From Salipiger sp. H15 (GTDB taxonomy: Bacteria; Pseudomonadota; Alphaproteobacteria; Rhodobacterales; Rhodobacteraceae), in NCBI RefSeq assembly GCF_040409955.1, contig NZ_CP123384.1:2866084-2930083 (forward strand): 64,000 bases of DNA, given 5' to 3'. The notes under the pieces were generated by a model that saw only the letters and a program-made list of their open reading frames with translations, was not told where the DNA came from and ran no database searches. The translations under genes were made by a program, and so were the position numbers. Every line of letters begins with the position of its first letter. Position 1 is the first letter of the stretch. Of the stretch, positions 1-9,534 are shown in pieces.

Positions 1-154
1 TGGCGAAGAGATCGTCGAGATAGACCGCCTGGTGCGCGCGGTGGAAATTGCCGAGCCCGACATGGACGATGCCGGCGCGCAGCTGCGCGCGGTCGTAGCC
101 CGGAGCGGTGATGCGGGGATCGAGCGCGCCGAGCGCGCCGGTGTGGAGTTTCAT
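1..154 (-). CDS. mtlK: Mannitol 2-dehydrogenase, N-terminal fragment (cut by window edge)
   Basis: The 51 visible residues begin MKLHTGALGALDP and contain GIVHVGLGNFHRAHQA, the nucleotide-binding start typical of the long-chain mannitol/fructuronate dehydrogenase family. The rest lies left of the window. The ATG is preceded by GGAG seven bases upstream, and the gene begins 11 bases after the smoS stop. In R. sphaeroides mtlK follows smoS in the same order. The enzyme would oxidise D-mannitol to D-fructose with NAD in the cytoplasm. An upstream in-frame ATG overlapping the smoS stop is possible, but the family N-terminus fits the chosen start. Confidence 0.88.
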   Translation of the reverse strand, partial: MKLHTGALGALDPRITAPGYDRAQLRAGIVHVGLGNFHRAHQAVYLDDLFA

Positions 155-165
155 GGGGGCCTCCA

Positions 166-938
166 TCAGCTCATCCATTGGCCGCCGTCGACGTTGTAGG
201 TCTGGGCGACGATGTACTCGGCCTCGTCCGAGGCGAGGAAGACGGCCATGCCGGTCAGATCCTCGGCGCGGCCCATGCGGCCATAGGGGACGGCGGCGCC
301 GACCTCGCGTTTCTTCTGGCCGAGCGGCTTGTTTTCATACTTGGCGAAGAAGGCGTCGACCCCGTCCCAGTGCTCGCCATCGACCACGCCGGGGGCGATG
401 GCGTTGACGTTGATGCCATGCGGGATGAGGTTCAGCGCCGCCGATTGCGTCAGGCTGATCACCGCCGCCTTGGAGGCGCAGTAGACCGCCACCAGCGGCT
501 CGCCGCGGCGGCCGGCCTGGCTCGCCATGTTGATGATCCTGCCGCCGCCGCCGCGTTCGATCATGTGCCGGGCCACCGCCTGCATGGTGAAGAGCACGCC
601 CGCGACGTTGATGTCGAAGACCCGGGCATAGTCGGCGCGGGTGATCTCGACCAGCGGCGCGGCGGTGAAGAGCGCGGCATTGTTGATCAGGATGTCGATC
701 CGCCCGAGCCGCGCGACGGTCTCGGCCACGGCGCCCTCGATGCTCGACTGGTCGGTGACGTCCATGTGCACCGCGGTCGCCCCCGCGCCGAGCGCGGCGG
801 CGGTGGCCTCGGCGCGGGCAAGGTCGATGTCGGCGATCGCCACCGCCGCGCCCTCGCGCAGGTAGGCCTCGGCGAATGCCGCCCCGATCCCGCGCGCCGC
901 GCCGGTGATCAGGGCGCACCTGCCCTGCAGACGTCCGG

Positions 939-942
<4 letters not shown>
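166..942 (-). CDS. smoS: Sorbitol (glucitol) dehydrogenase, SDR family
   Basis: This is a 258-residue classical short-chain dehydrogenase/reductase. TGAARGIG near the N-terminus is the NAD-binding glycine motif, NNAA is the structural motif, and YCASK holds the catalytic Tyr and Lys. The C-terminus [13 protein letters not shown] and the stretch [12 protein letters not shown] match the Rhodobacter sphaeroides SmoS sorbitol dehydrogenase as I recall it. It should convert D-sorbitol to D-fructose, and possibly galactitol to tagatose. The start is GTG, overlapping the smoK stop as GTGA, which implies translational coupling to the transporter ATPase. Confidence 0.93.
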
Positions 943-1943
<1,001 letters not shown>

Positions 1944-1957
1944 GTCTGGCTCCTATC

Positions 1958-2788
1958 TTATTTGACCGCGCCGAAGGTCAGGCCGCGGACGAGTTGCTTC
2001 TGGCTGAACCAGCCCATGATGAGGATCGGCGCGATGGCCATGGTCGAGGCGGCCGAGAGCTTGGCGTAGAACAGGCCCTCGGGCGACGAATAGCTGGCGA
2101 TGAAGGCCGTGAGCGGGGCCGCCTTGGCCGCCGTCAGGTTCAGCGTCCAGAAGGCCTCGTTCCAGGCGAGGATGATGTTGAGCAGCAGGGTCGAGGCGAT
2201 CCCCGGCACCGCCATCGGCGTCAGCACGTGGATGAGCTCGTTCTTCAGCGAGGCGCCGTCCATGCGCGCGGCCTCGAGGATCTCGCCGGGGATTTCCTTG
2301 AAGTAGGTGTAGAGCATCCAGACGATGATCGGCAGGTTGATCAGCGTCAGCACGATCACGAGGCCGATGCGCGTGTCGAGCAGCCCGAGGTTGCGGAACA
2401 GCAGGTAGATCGGCACCAGCACCCCGACCGGCGGCAGCATCTTGGTGGAGAGCATCCACATCAGCACGTCCTTGGTGCGCTTGCCCGGCACGAAGGCCAT
2501 GGCCCAGGCCGCCGGGATGGCGATCAAGAGGCCGATCAGCGTCGAGCCGAGCGAGATCACCACCGAGTTCCAGAAGTGCCGGAAGTAGTTCGACCGCTCC
2601 TGCACCGTGGCGTAGCTCTCGAAGGTCCAGCTCGAGGTCAGCACCTCGATCGGCGTCTTGATCGCGTCGCCCTCGGACTTGAACGACAGGATGAAGATCC
2701 ACAGGATCGGGAAGAAGATCGCGATCCCCACGGCCCAGGCCAGCACGGTCACCACGGCCTTGCGCCGGGTCGTCACTTTGCGTGCCAT
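1958..2788 (-). CDS. smoG: Polyol ABC transporter permease, MalG type
   Basis: The 276-residue inner-membrane protein has about six hydrophobic segments. The EAA loop around EAARMDGASLKNELIHVLTP is the coupling helix that docks on the ATPase. The ATG follows a strong GGGAGGGG. Position between smoF and smoK identifies it as the second permease of the sorbitol/mannitol importer. An 88-base gap separates it from smoF and contains one copy of the dispersed repeat (2801-2835). Confidence 0.92.
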   Translation of the reverse strand: MARKVTTRRKAVVTVLAWAVGIAIFFPILWIFILSFKSEGDAIKTPIEVLTSSWTFESYATVQERSNYFRHFWNSVVISLGSTLIGLLIAIPAAWAMAFVPGKRTKDVLMWMLSTKMLPPVGVLVPIYLLFRNLGLLDTRIGLVIVLTLINLPIIVWMLYTYFKEIPGEILEAARMDGASLKNELIHVLTPMAVPGIASTLLLNIILAWNEAFWTLNLTAAKAAPLTAFIASYSSPEGLFYAKLSAASTMAIAPILIMGWFSQKQLVRGLTFGAVK

Positions 2789-2800
2789 CTCAGCCCCTCC

Positions 2801-2835
2801 CTTTCATTTTTCCTAAAATACTCCCGCCGGAGGCG
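2801..2835. repeat. Dispersed repeat, single copy between smoF and smoG
   Basis: CTTTCATTTTTCCTAAAATA then CTCCCGCCGGAGGCG. The last 20 bases are the reverse complement of 36973-36992. It lies in the 88-base smoF-smoG gap. Confidence 0.7.
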
Positions 2836-2876
2836 TCAGCGGCCGCAGGCCGCTCCATGCCGCGATCCCTCATCGC

Positions 2877-3749
2877 TCAGGTCTCCAGGTTCTTGCCGAT
2901 CATCCGCATCAGGAAGACCGCGACGATATTGGCGAGGATGATCGCCACCACGCCCCCGGCCGAGCCGCCGCCGACGTCGAACTGCAGCAGCGACTGCATG
3001 TAGATGAGGTAGGTGAGGTTGGTGGAGGCCACGCCCGGCCCGCCATTGGTGGTCACGAGGATCTCGGCGAAGACCGACAGCAGGAAGATGGTCTGGATCA
3101 GGATCACCACGGTGATCGCCCGCGCGAGGTGCGGCAGCATGATGTAGAAGAAGCGCGAGAGCGCGCCCGCCCCGTCCATCTCGGCCGCCTCGAGCTGCTC
3201 CTGGTCGAGCGACTGCAGCGCGGTCAGCAGGATCAGCGTGGCGAAGGGCAGCCATTGCCAGCTCACGATGAAGATGATCGAGCCGAGCGGCGCCTGCGCG
3301 AGGAAATCGTAGGGCTGCAGCCCGAGGAACTTGGCGAGATGCGCGAAGAGCCCGTTCACCGGGTTCATGAACATGTTCTTCCAGACCAGCGCCGAGACGG
3401 TCGGCATCACGAAGAAGGGCGCGATCACCAGGATGCGCACGATGCCCTGGCCCCAGAACGGCTGGTCCATCAGCAGCGCCAGCAGCGTGCCGCCGACCGT
3501 GGTGATGAGCAGCACGCCCCCGACCAGCTTGAGCGTGTTCCACAGCGCCGTGGTGAAGGCGGGATCGGTCAGGAAGAACCTGTAGTTGGTCCAGCCTGCG
3601 AACTCCTCCATCCCCGGCATCAGCAGGTTGTAGCGCAGGAACGAGAAGTAGAGCGTCATCGTCAACGGGACGATCATCCAGCCCAGCAGCAGCAGGACGG
3701 CGGGCGAGATCATCATGCGGGCGGCGGCGCGCGAAGCTTTGGTGGCCAT
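2877..3749 (-). CDS. smoF: Polyol ABC transporter permease, MalF type
   Basis: The 290-residue permease starts MATKASRAAARMM and has six predicted membrane spans. Its EAA motif, EAAEMDGAGALSRFFYIMLP, lies near the C-terminal third. It forms the membrane channel with SmoG. The start is supported by GGGAGAGAG upstream. A 277-base gap with a hairpin (3769-3794) separates it from smoE, as is common where the binding protein is made in excess of the permeases. Confidence 0.92.
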   Translation of the reverse strand: MATKASRAAARMMISPAVLLLLGWMIVPLTMTLYFSFLRYNLLMPGMEEFAGWTNYRFFLTDPAFTTALWNTLKLVGGVLLITTVGGTLLALLMDQPFWGQGIVRILVIAPFFVMPTVSALVWKNMFMNPVNGLFAHLAKFLGLQPYDFLAQAPLGSIIFIVSWQWLPFATLILLTALQSLDQEQLEAAEMDGAGALSRFFYIMLPHLARAITVVILIQTIFLLSVFAEILVTTNGGPGVASTNLTYLIYMQSLLQFDVGGGSAGGVVAIILANIVAVFLMRMIGKNLET

Positions 3750-3768
3750 GGGCTCTCTCCCTGGGATT

Positions 3769-3794
3769 GGAGCGCTTCGGGGGTGAAGCGCTTC
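3769..3794 (-). terminator. Intercistronic hairpin between smoE and smoF
   Basis: AGCGCTTC and GAAGCGCT form an 8-bp stem around a GGGGGT loop, about 20 bases before the smoF start codon. There is no U-run after it, so it looks more like an mRNA-stability or attenuation hairpin than a full terminator. The rest of the 3750-4026 gap shows no gene. Confidence 0.5.
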
Positions 3795-4026
3795 CGGGGC
3801 CGTGTCGCCCGGGTGGGCGGGCGGGCAATGCCCCGGAAGCAGGAGAACCCGGCCGGATCCGCGCCCCCGGGTGAGGACGGGTGGCGCTGCGCTCCGTCGC
3901 GCGATCTTGCGTCGCGGCGTCGTTGCGCGTCCGGAACCGGCCGGGCTGGCCAGGGAAGGTGGAGGTGACGGGCCCCTGCCGATCCCCGGAGGGCCCGCCC
4001 GATCCCCTGGCCGTCGGTCGCGAGAC

Positions 4027-5343
4027 TTACTTGATGTAGCCGGCTTTCATCATCTCGCGCTCGGTAAGCTGCTGGGCCGACTGCAGCGCCTGGTCGGCGC
4101 TCACCTGCCCGGCCAGCGCGGCCGAGAACTGCTGGCCCACCGCCGTGCCGATGCCCTGGAACTCGGGGATGGCGACGAACTGGACGCCCACGTAGGGCAC
4201 CTCGTCCACGGTCGGGTGCTGCGGGTCGGCGGCGTTGATCGAGTCGAGCGTCATCTGCGCGAAGGGCGCGGCGGCAAGGTACTCGGCATTCTCGTAGAGC
4301 GAGGTGCGGGTGCCCGGCGGCACGTTGGCCCAGCCCTCCTTCGAGGCCACGAGGTCGATGTACTCCTTCGAGGTCGCCCATTCGACGAAGGCCTTGGCCG
4401 CCTCTTCCTTCTGGGTGCCGGCGGGGATGCCGAGGTTCCAGGCCCAGAGCCAGTTGCCGCGCTTGCCGAGCCCGTTGTCCGGCGCCAGCGCGAAGCCGAC
4501 CTTGTCGGCGACGGTGGAGTCGGTCGGGTTGGTCACGAAGGAGGCCGCGACGGTGGCGTCGATCCACATGCCGCACTTGCCCGACTGGAACAGCGCGAGG
4601 TTCTCGTTGAAGCCGTTCGACGAGGCGCCCGGCGGGCCGTAGTTGTTCATCAGGTCGAGGTAGTCGGTGAGCGTCGCCTTCCACGCCTCGCTGTCGAACT
4701 GCGGCTTCCAGTCCATGTCGAACCAGCGCGCGCCGTAGGAATTGGCCATGGCGGTCAGGAAGGCCATGTTCTCGCCCCAGCCGGCCTTGCCGCGCAGGCA
4801 GATGCCGTAGACCTCGGAGCCCTTGTCGGTCATCGCCGCCGCGGCCTGCTTGATGAACTCCCAGGTCGGCGCCTCGGGCATCTCGAGCCCGGCCTTCTCC
4901 ATGAGATCCTTGCGGTACATCACCATCGAGCTCTCGCCGTAGAAGGGCGCGGCGTAGAGGTGGCCGTCGACGGTCAGGCCGCCGCGGATGGCGGGCAGGA
5001 TGTCGTTCGCGTCATAGCTCTCGGGCAGGTCGTCGAGGCTCACGAGCCAGCCGCGCTCGCCCCAGATCGGAACCTCGTAGGTGCCGATGGTCATCACGTC
5101 GAACTGGCCGCCCTTGGTGGCGACGTCCTGCGTCACGCGCTGGCGCAGCACGTTCTCCTCGAGCGTCACCCACTCGACCTTGATGTCGGGGTGCGCCTCG
5201 TAGAAGGCGTCCATCAGACCCTGCATTCGGATCATGTCGCCGTTGTTCACCGTGGCGACGGTGATGGTGGTCTCGGCAAGCGCAGCGGTGCCGAGGGCAC
5301 CGATGGCGCACGCGCCCATGAGCGCGCGGATGGTAACTGACAT
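4027..5343 (-). CDS. smoE: Polyol ABC transporter periplasmic binding protein
   Basis: This 438-residue family 1 (cluster B) extracellular solute-binding protein has a signal peptide ending ALGTAALA, with maturation before ETTITVATV. It captures sorbitol/mannitol in the periplasm for SmoFGK. I chose the ATG at 5343 because it carries AGGGAGG seven bases upstream and opens the signal peptide. The frame stays open for 29 more codons upstream, but these have no signal-peptide character. The gene is first in the structural operon and lies directly behind the operator cluster at 5395-5465. Confidence 0.93.
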   Translation of the reverse strand: MSVTIRALMGACAIGALGTAALAETTITVATVNNGDMIRMQGLMDAFYEAHPDIKVEWVTLEENVLRQRVTQDVATKGGQFDVMTIGTYEVPIWGERGWLVSLDDLPESYDANDILPAIRGGLTVDGHLYAAPFYGESSMVMYRKDLMEKAGLEMPEAPTWEFIKQAAAAMTDKGSEVYGICLRGKAGWGENMAFLTAMANSYGARWFDMDWKPQFDSEAWKATLTDYLDLMNNYGPPGASSNGFNENLALFQSGKCGMWIDATVAASFVTNPTDSTVADKVGFALAPDNGLGKRGNWLWAWNLGIPAGTQKEEAAKAFVEWATSKEYIDLVASKEGWANVPPGTRTSLYENAEYLAAAPFAQMTLDSINAADPQHPTVDEVPYVGVQFVAIPEFQGIGTAVGQQFSAALAGQVSADQALQSAQQLTEREMMKAGYIK

Positions 5344-5394
5344 GAGAAATCCTCCCTGAATTCCGACACTGGACAGACCGACCGATCTCCTCTC

Positions 5395-5431
5395 GGTGAG
5401 CAACTGCCCGCGTGATGGGCAAATGCTCACC
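5395..5431. promoter_or_regulatory. Nested palindrome, probable SorC-type regulator operator for smoE
   Basis: Outer arms GGTGAGCA (5395-5402) and TGCTCACC (5424-5431) are perfect 8-bp complements. Inner arms TGCCC (5405-5409) and GGGCA (5417-5421) are perfect 5-bp complements, giving a 37-base nested palindrome. It lies 52 bases upstream of the smoE ATG. A minus-strand TTGACT (5452-5447) is a possible -35 just upstream, so the site would cover the -10/start region. The adjacent gene encodes a SorC-family sugar-sensing regulator. Confidence 0.6.
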
Positions 5432-5452
5432 TTAGGTCACGAGTCGAGTCAA

Positions 5453-5465
5453 GCTCATTTTGAGC
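5453..5465. promoter_or_regulatory. Second GCTCA/TGAGC inverted repeat upstream of smoE
   Basis: GCTCA-TTT-TGAGC is a perfect inverted repeat using the same half-site as the larger palindrome at 5395-5431. It sits beside the putative -35, ten bases from the regulator stop codon. A shared half-site suggests an auxiliary binding site for the same regulator. Confidence 0.4.
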
Positions 5466-5474
5466 GCAATGCCT

Positions 5475-6437
5475 TTAGGAAGTGCTGAGGATTTCGGCGG
5501 CGGTGAGCTCGTCGGTGATCAGGCCCTGGATCAGCCGCCCCTTAAGAGCGGCGCGCAACGCCTTGATCTTGCTCACACCTCCAGCAACGCAGATCACCGG
5601 ATTCTCGTTCTGCGGCACCCGCACACCGACCATGAACCGGTTGACAGGGTGATCGAGATAGCGCCCCTCGGAATCGAAAACGTGACCGCCGAGTTCGCCC
5701 GCGGCCCCCGCTTCGCGCAGGCTGGCCAACTCCTCGGCGGTGATGAACCCGTCCACGAAGAGCGGCGCGTCATCCGCCATCTGGCCGATTCCGACCACGG
5801 TCACGTCCGCCTCCTTGGCCAGCGCGCGCGAGCTCTTCACGTGCGGCAGGCTGCGGTAGGTGGCGAATTCCTCGGCGTCGCGCGCCATCACCGGCACCGA
5901 CATCGGGTAGTGCGGCGCGCCGGTCTTGTCGGCGATGCGCATGATCACCTCGTAGAACGAGGCCGAGCCGTCCGGGGCGACGTTGCCGATCAGCGAGACC
6001 ATGCGGTGATGCCCGGCCGAGATGGTCTGCATCTGGTCGATCATCGCGCGCAGCGTCCGCCCGGTGCCGAGCGCGATCAGCTGCGGCGTCTCCTGCGCGA
6101 AGAGCCGCTCCATCTCGGCGGCGGCAAAGGGAGCGATGGCGCGCAGCGCGTCCTGCCCGGCGTCGGCGCGCGGCGCGACCCGCGCCCGGACCAGCCCGAA
6201 GCGCTGGCGCAGCCTGCGCTCGAGCTCGAGGCACTCGCCGATCGGATGGTCGATGCGCACCTTGACCAGCCCCTCGGCCACCGCCCGCGCCACCAGCCGC
6301 TGCGCGCGCTGGCGCGAGATGCCGAGTTCGTCGGCGATCTGGTCCTGCCGCAGCCCGCCCACGTAGTAGAGCCAGGCGGCCCGCGCCGCGAGGTCCTGGG
6401 GAGAGGCGTCGCTGTCGTCGATGCTGCGAAGGGCCAT
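5475..6437 (-). CDS. SorC/DeoR-like sugar-binding transcriptional regulator
   Basis: The 320-residue protein begins MALRSIDDSD. An N-terminal winged helix-turn-helix (LYYVGGLRQDQIADELGISRQRAQR, about residues 20-45, given here in two pieces: LYYVGGLRQDQ and IADELGISRQRAQR) precedes a SorC effector-binding domain with GTGRTLRAMID and GVRVP-type loops. Such proteins bind phosphorylated or free sugars and control polyol operons. It lies immediately upstream of smoE in the same direction and 2 bases after the HAD gene. The nearby palindromes at 5395-5465 are its likely targets. Confidence 0.88.
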   Translation of the reverse strand: MALRSIDDSDASPQDLAARAAWLYYVGGLRQDQIADELGISRQRAQRLVARAVAEGLVKVRIDHPIGECLELERRLRQRFGLVRARVAPRADAGQDALRAIAPFAAAEMERLFAQETPQLIALGTGRTLRAMIDQMQTISAGHHRMVSLIGNVAPDGSASFYEVIMRIADKTGAPHYPMSVPVMARDAEEFATYRSLPHVKSSRALAKEADVTVVGIGQMADDAPLFVDGFITAEELASLREAGAAGELGGHVFDSEGRYLDHPVNRFMVGVRVPQNENPVICVAGGVSKIKALRAALKGRLIQGLITDELTAAEILSTS

Positions 6438-6439
6438 GG

Positions 6440-7123
6440 TCACTTGCCTGCGAGGAAGAGGTCGGGCGCAAGATGCGGGAGTTCCGCGAAACTTGCAAAT
6501 TGACGGTGCGGCACCGCCTGCGGGTCCTCGGGCAGCGGCCCGTCCGCGAGGTGGCTTCCGCCGGTGAACTGCCAGACCTGCATGCCCGCCGCCAGCCCCG
6601 CGCCGATCCCGGCCAGCGAATCCTCGATCAGCAGGCAGCGGTCGGGGTCGATCCCGGCCTTCTCGGCGGCGCGCAGCGGCAGGTCCGGCGCGGGCTTGCC
6701 GCGCGTGACCTCCGAGGCGGTGGTGATCCGCCCCGCGAAGGCCTCGGTCAGCCCGGTCATCGCAAGGCTCGAGGCGACCCGCGCCGGGCTCGAGCTGGTG
6801 GCAAGGCAATAGGGCACGGCCAGCGCGCCCAGCACCTCGCGCAGGTGCGGCATGACCTGCAGCCCCTCGGCCTCGAAGGCGGCGATGAGCCGGGCACGGT
6901 AGTCGGCCTCGAAGCCCTCGGGCAGGACGATGCCGAATTCCTCGCGGATCTGCGCGATCACCGTGGGATAGCTGCGGCCGAGGAAATGCCGGGCGACGTA
7001 GGGGATGTCGACGGTGACGCCCTGCTGCGCCAGCTCGGCCACCAGCATGCGCAGCGAGATGATCTCACTGTCCACCACGACGCCGTCGAAATCGAACAGC
7101 ACCAGTTCAATCTGCTTGGTCAT
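6440..7123 (-). CDS. HAD-superfamily sugar phosphatase-like hydrolase
   Basis: The 227-residue protein has HAD motif I FDFDGVVVDSE, motif II ATSSS, motif III in RGKPAPD, and motif IV LLIEDS, with an alpha-helical cap of subfamily IA. The closest general type is the YieH/beta-phosphoglucomutase-like group, so it probably dephosphorylates a small sugar phosphate, perhaps one made from polyols. The ATG at 7123 has GGGGGAGCGGGA before it. The frame is open further upstream, through the repeat element, but that part looks non-coding. Confidence 0.85.
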   Translation of the reverse strand: MTKQIELVLFDFDGVVVDSEIISLRMLVAELAQQGVTVDIPYVARHFLGRSYPTVIAQIREEFGIVLPEGFEADYRARLIAAFEAEGLQVMPHLREVLGALAVPYCLATSSSPARVASSLAMTGLTEAFAGRITTASEVTRGKPAPDLPLRAAEKAGIDPDRCLLIEDSLAGIGAGLAAGMQVWQFTGGSHLADGPLPEDPQAVPHRQFASFAELPHLAPDLFLAGK

Positions 7124-7187
7124 TCCCGCTCCCCCGGTCCTCGCGCGCATCTCGCCCGAAGCCGCCCCCGGCCGCAACCTCGGAGTC

Positions 7188-7274
7188 GAGTATTTTTGGA
7201 AAGATGAAAGCGCGGCCGCGATGGAAAAAGGGCCGGGGAAGATCCCCGGCCCTTTCATCTTTCCGCAAATACTC
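7188..7274. repeat. Dispersed palindromic repeat, paired copies
   Basis: Left arm 7188-7210 begins GAGTATTTTTGGAAAGATGA and right arm 7252-7274 is its reverse complement with two mismatches. The arms enclose the terminator of the tat operon. The same core recurs in this window at 2801, 28506 and 36931, and a variant at 19439 and 63830, always between genes. Confidence 0.8.
7225..7252 (-). terminator. Rho-independent terminator of the tatABC-DUF815 operon
   Basis: GGGCCGGGGA (7230-7239) pairs with TCCCCGGCCC (7243-7252) around a 3-base loop. It is followed on the minus strand by five T residues. It lies 33 bases after the DUF815 stop. Confidence 0.8.
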
Positions 7275-7285
7275 AAATTCCCGGC

Positions 7286-8128
7286 TCAGCCCAGGGTCAC
7301 GCCCTTGCGGCCCGCCAGATCGAGGAAATACTGCCAGGCGACCCGGCCCGAGCGCGCGCCGCGCGTGGCCTGCCACTCGATCGCCTCGGCCCGCATCGTG
7401 TCGTCGTCGATCGTCACGCCGTACTCGGTGCAGTAGCCGCGGATCATCGCCAGGTACTCGTCCTGCGAACAGGGGTGGAAGCCCAGCCAGAGCCCGAAGC
7501 GGTCCGACAGCGAGACCTTCTCCTCGACCGCCTCGGAAGGGTTGATCGAGGTGCTGCGCTCGTTCTCGATCATGTCGCGCGGCATCAGGTGCCGGCGGTT
7601 CGAGGTGGCGTAGAAGAGCACGTTCTCGGGCCGGCCCTCGATGCCGCCGTCCAGCACCGCCTTGAGGCTCTTGTAATGCTGGTCGTCATGGCTGAACGAG
7701 AGGTCGTCGCAGAAGAGCACGAAGCGATGCGGCGCGCCGCGCAGCAGGTTCAGCAGCCGGCCCACCGAGGGCAGGTCCTCGCGCTGCAGCTCGACCAGCT
7801 TGAGCCCCTCGCCCCGGCTGCGAACCTCGGCGTGCACAGCCTTGACGATGCTGGATTTTCCCATGCCGCGCGCGCCCCAGAGCAGGGCGTTGTTGGCGGG
7901 CAGCCCTCGGGCGAACTGCAGGGTGTTGCCGAGCAGCGTGTCGCGGCTCCGGTCGATGCCGACCAGCAGTTTCAGGTCGACCCGGCTCACCTCGGCCACC
8001 GGCTCGAGCCGGTCCGGATCGGTGTGCCAGACAAAGGCATCCGCCGCGCCGAACTCCGGTGCGGCAAGAGGCGCCGGAGCCATCCGCTCCAGCGCCTCCG
8101 CGATGCGTTTCAACGCTTTACTCTTCAC
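7286..8128 (-). CDS. DUF815-family AAA ATPase
   Basis: The 280-residue protein has Walker A GARGMGKSS, a Walker B-like region VLFCDDLSF, sensor region YATSNRRHLMP, and an arginine-rich DRFGLWLGF motif, all typical of the DUF815 (PF05673) predicted AAA+ ATPases. Function is unknown. The start is GTG and overlaps the tatC stop as GTGA, so the ATPase is translationally coupled to the Tat translocase. No membrane span or signal peptide is visible, so it should be cytoplasmic. The coupling is the only functional hint here. Confidence 0.88.
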   Translation of the reverse strand: MKSKALKRIAEALERMAPAPLAAPEFGAADAFVWHTDPDRLEPVAEVSRVDLKLLVGIDRSRDTLLGNTLQFARGLPANNALLWGARGMGKSSIVKAVHAEVRSRGEGLKLVELQREDLPSVGRLLNLLRGAPHRFVLFCDDLSFSHDDQHYKSLKAVLDGGIEGRPENVLFYATSNRRHLMPRDMIENERSTSINPSEAVEEKVSLSDRFGLWLGFHPCSQDEYLAMIRGYCTEYGVTIDDDTMRAEAIEWQATRGARSGRVAWQYFLDLAGRKGVTLG

Positions 8129-9051
8129 GTGGTGCGGTCCTCCTGACCTTCTTCCGCGTCATCCTCGAACCACAGGCCCTCGGCGCGCAGTTCCTTCTCG
8201 CGCTTCTTCTCAACCATGCGGACGAGGAAGATCGAGATCTCGTAGAGCCCGTAGACCACCACGAAGAGGATGAGCTGCGTGGTCACGTCCGGCGGCGTCA
8301 CGATCGCCGCAAGGATGAGGATCGCCACCACCGCGTATTTGCGCACCGAGGCAAGACCCCCGGCCGAGACCAGCCCCGCCTTGCCCATCAGCGTCAGCAG
8401 CACGGGCAGCTGGAAGCAGAGGCCGAAGGCGAGGATGAACTTCAGCGTGATGTCGAGGCTCTCGTTCACCTTGCCGAAGAAGGTGATCTTCATGCCCTCG
8501 GCGGTCTCGGGCACCACGGCGGCGTCGACCGGAAGGTCGGACGGCAACCCGTCGGTGGCCCGCTGCAGCAGATCGGCGAAGATCGAGCTCACGTCGGCGA
8601 AGCCGAGGAAGAACTGCATCGCGAGCGGCGTCACCACGAAATGCGCAAAGCTCGCGCCCAGCAGGAACATGATCGGCGAGGCGATCATGAACGGCAGGAA
8701 GGCGTTCTTCTCGGATTTGTAGAGCCCCGGGGCGACGAAGCGCCAGAGCTGGAACGAGATCACCGGGAAGGCCAGCGCGAAGCCGAACACCATCGAGATG
8801 CGGAACAGCGTGAACAGGTATTCCTGCGGCGAGGTGTACTGCATGGTCGGCGAGGGATCGCCAAGCGCCCGCAGCGTGTGCTCGATCGGGCCGAGCAGGA
8901 ACTGCAGCAGCGGCTCGGCCACGAAGAAGGCCAGCACGATGCCCACGATGAAGGCCCCGACGGCCCGGATGAGCCGCGTGCGCAGCTCCGCCAGGTGCTC
9001 GATCAGCGGCGCGGAGCTGTCGTCGATTTCGTCATGGTCCGCCTGGCTCAT
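8125..9051 (-). CDS. tatC: Twin-arginine translocase subunit TatC
   Basis: The 308-residue polytopic protein has the TatC N-terminal sequence [16 protein letters not shown], which binds the twin-arginine signal, and six hydrophobic spans. A periplasmic-loop insertion (about residues 150-190, [20 protein letters not shown] onward) makes it longer than the roughly 258 residues of the E. coli protein, as is usual in alphaproteobacteria. It forms the receptor of the Tat export complex for folded proteins. It overlaps tatB (ATGA) upstream and the DUF815 gene downstream. Confidence 0.97.
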   Translation of the reverse strand: MSQADHDEIDDSSAPLIEHLAELRTRLIRAVGAFIVGIVLAFFVAEPLLQFLLGPIEHTLRALGDPSPTMQYTSPQEYLFTLFRISMVFGFALAFPVISFQLWRFVAPGLYKSEKNAFLPFMIASPIMFLLGASFAHFVVTPLAMQFFLGFADVSSIFADLLQRATDGLPSDLPVDAAVVPETAEGMKITFFGKVNESLDITLKFILAFGLCFQLPVLLTLMGKAGLVSAGGLASVRKYAVVAILILAAIVTPPDVTTQLILFVVVYGLYEISIFLVRMVEKKREKELRAEGLWFEDDAEEGQEDRTT

Positions 9052-9530
9052 GCGTCACCATCTTTCTTCAGTTGCGCTTCCAGCTCCTCGGCCTTCTTCG
9101 CGGACTCCTCGGCGCGCTTCATTGCCGCCTCCGCCTCGCGCTTCTGGCGCTCGGCGGCGGCGCGGGCGGCGCCAGCCTCGATCTTCTGCTTGTTCGCGGC
9201 CCGCTCGGCATCGAGCGCGCCGGGATCTTCCTTCAGCCCCTCGGTCTTCTTCGGGGGGGTGGGGTCGGTCATCGACTTGGCGGCGTCGCGCACCCCGTCC
9301 AGCGCCGAGCCGACGGGGTTGGTTGCCGCCTTCAGCGTCTTGGCCACGTCGCGCACGCCCGCCTCGTCCGCCGCGTCGTTCATCGCGCGGGTGAACTCGC
9401 GCGCCATGCCGCGCGCCTTGCCCATGAAGCGACCCACATTGCGGAACAGGATCGGCAGGTCCTTGGGGCCCACGACGATGAGCGCCACGATGCCGATGAC
9501 CATGAGTTCCGACCAGCCAAGATCGAACAT
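9048..9530 (-). CDS. tatB: Sec-independent translocase protein TatB
   Basis: The 160-residue protein starts [21 protein letters not shown], the single TatB membrane helix with the conserved early Glu, followed by GPKDLP and an amphipathic helix. The second half is a long charged Ala/Glu/Lys-rich coiled-coil tail. It works with TatC in twin-arginine signal recognition. The gene starts 4 bases after tatA stops and shares ATGA with tatC. Confidence 0.96.
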   Translation of the reverse strand: MFDLGWSELMVIGIVALIVVGPKDLPILFRNVGRFMGKARGMAREFTRAMNDAADEAGVRDVAKTLKAATNPVGSALDGVRDAAKSMTDPTPPKKTEGLKEDPGALDAERAANKQKIEAGAARAAAERQKREAEAAMKRAEESAKKAEELEAQLKKDGDA

Positions 9531-9534
9531 GGGA

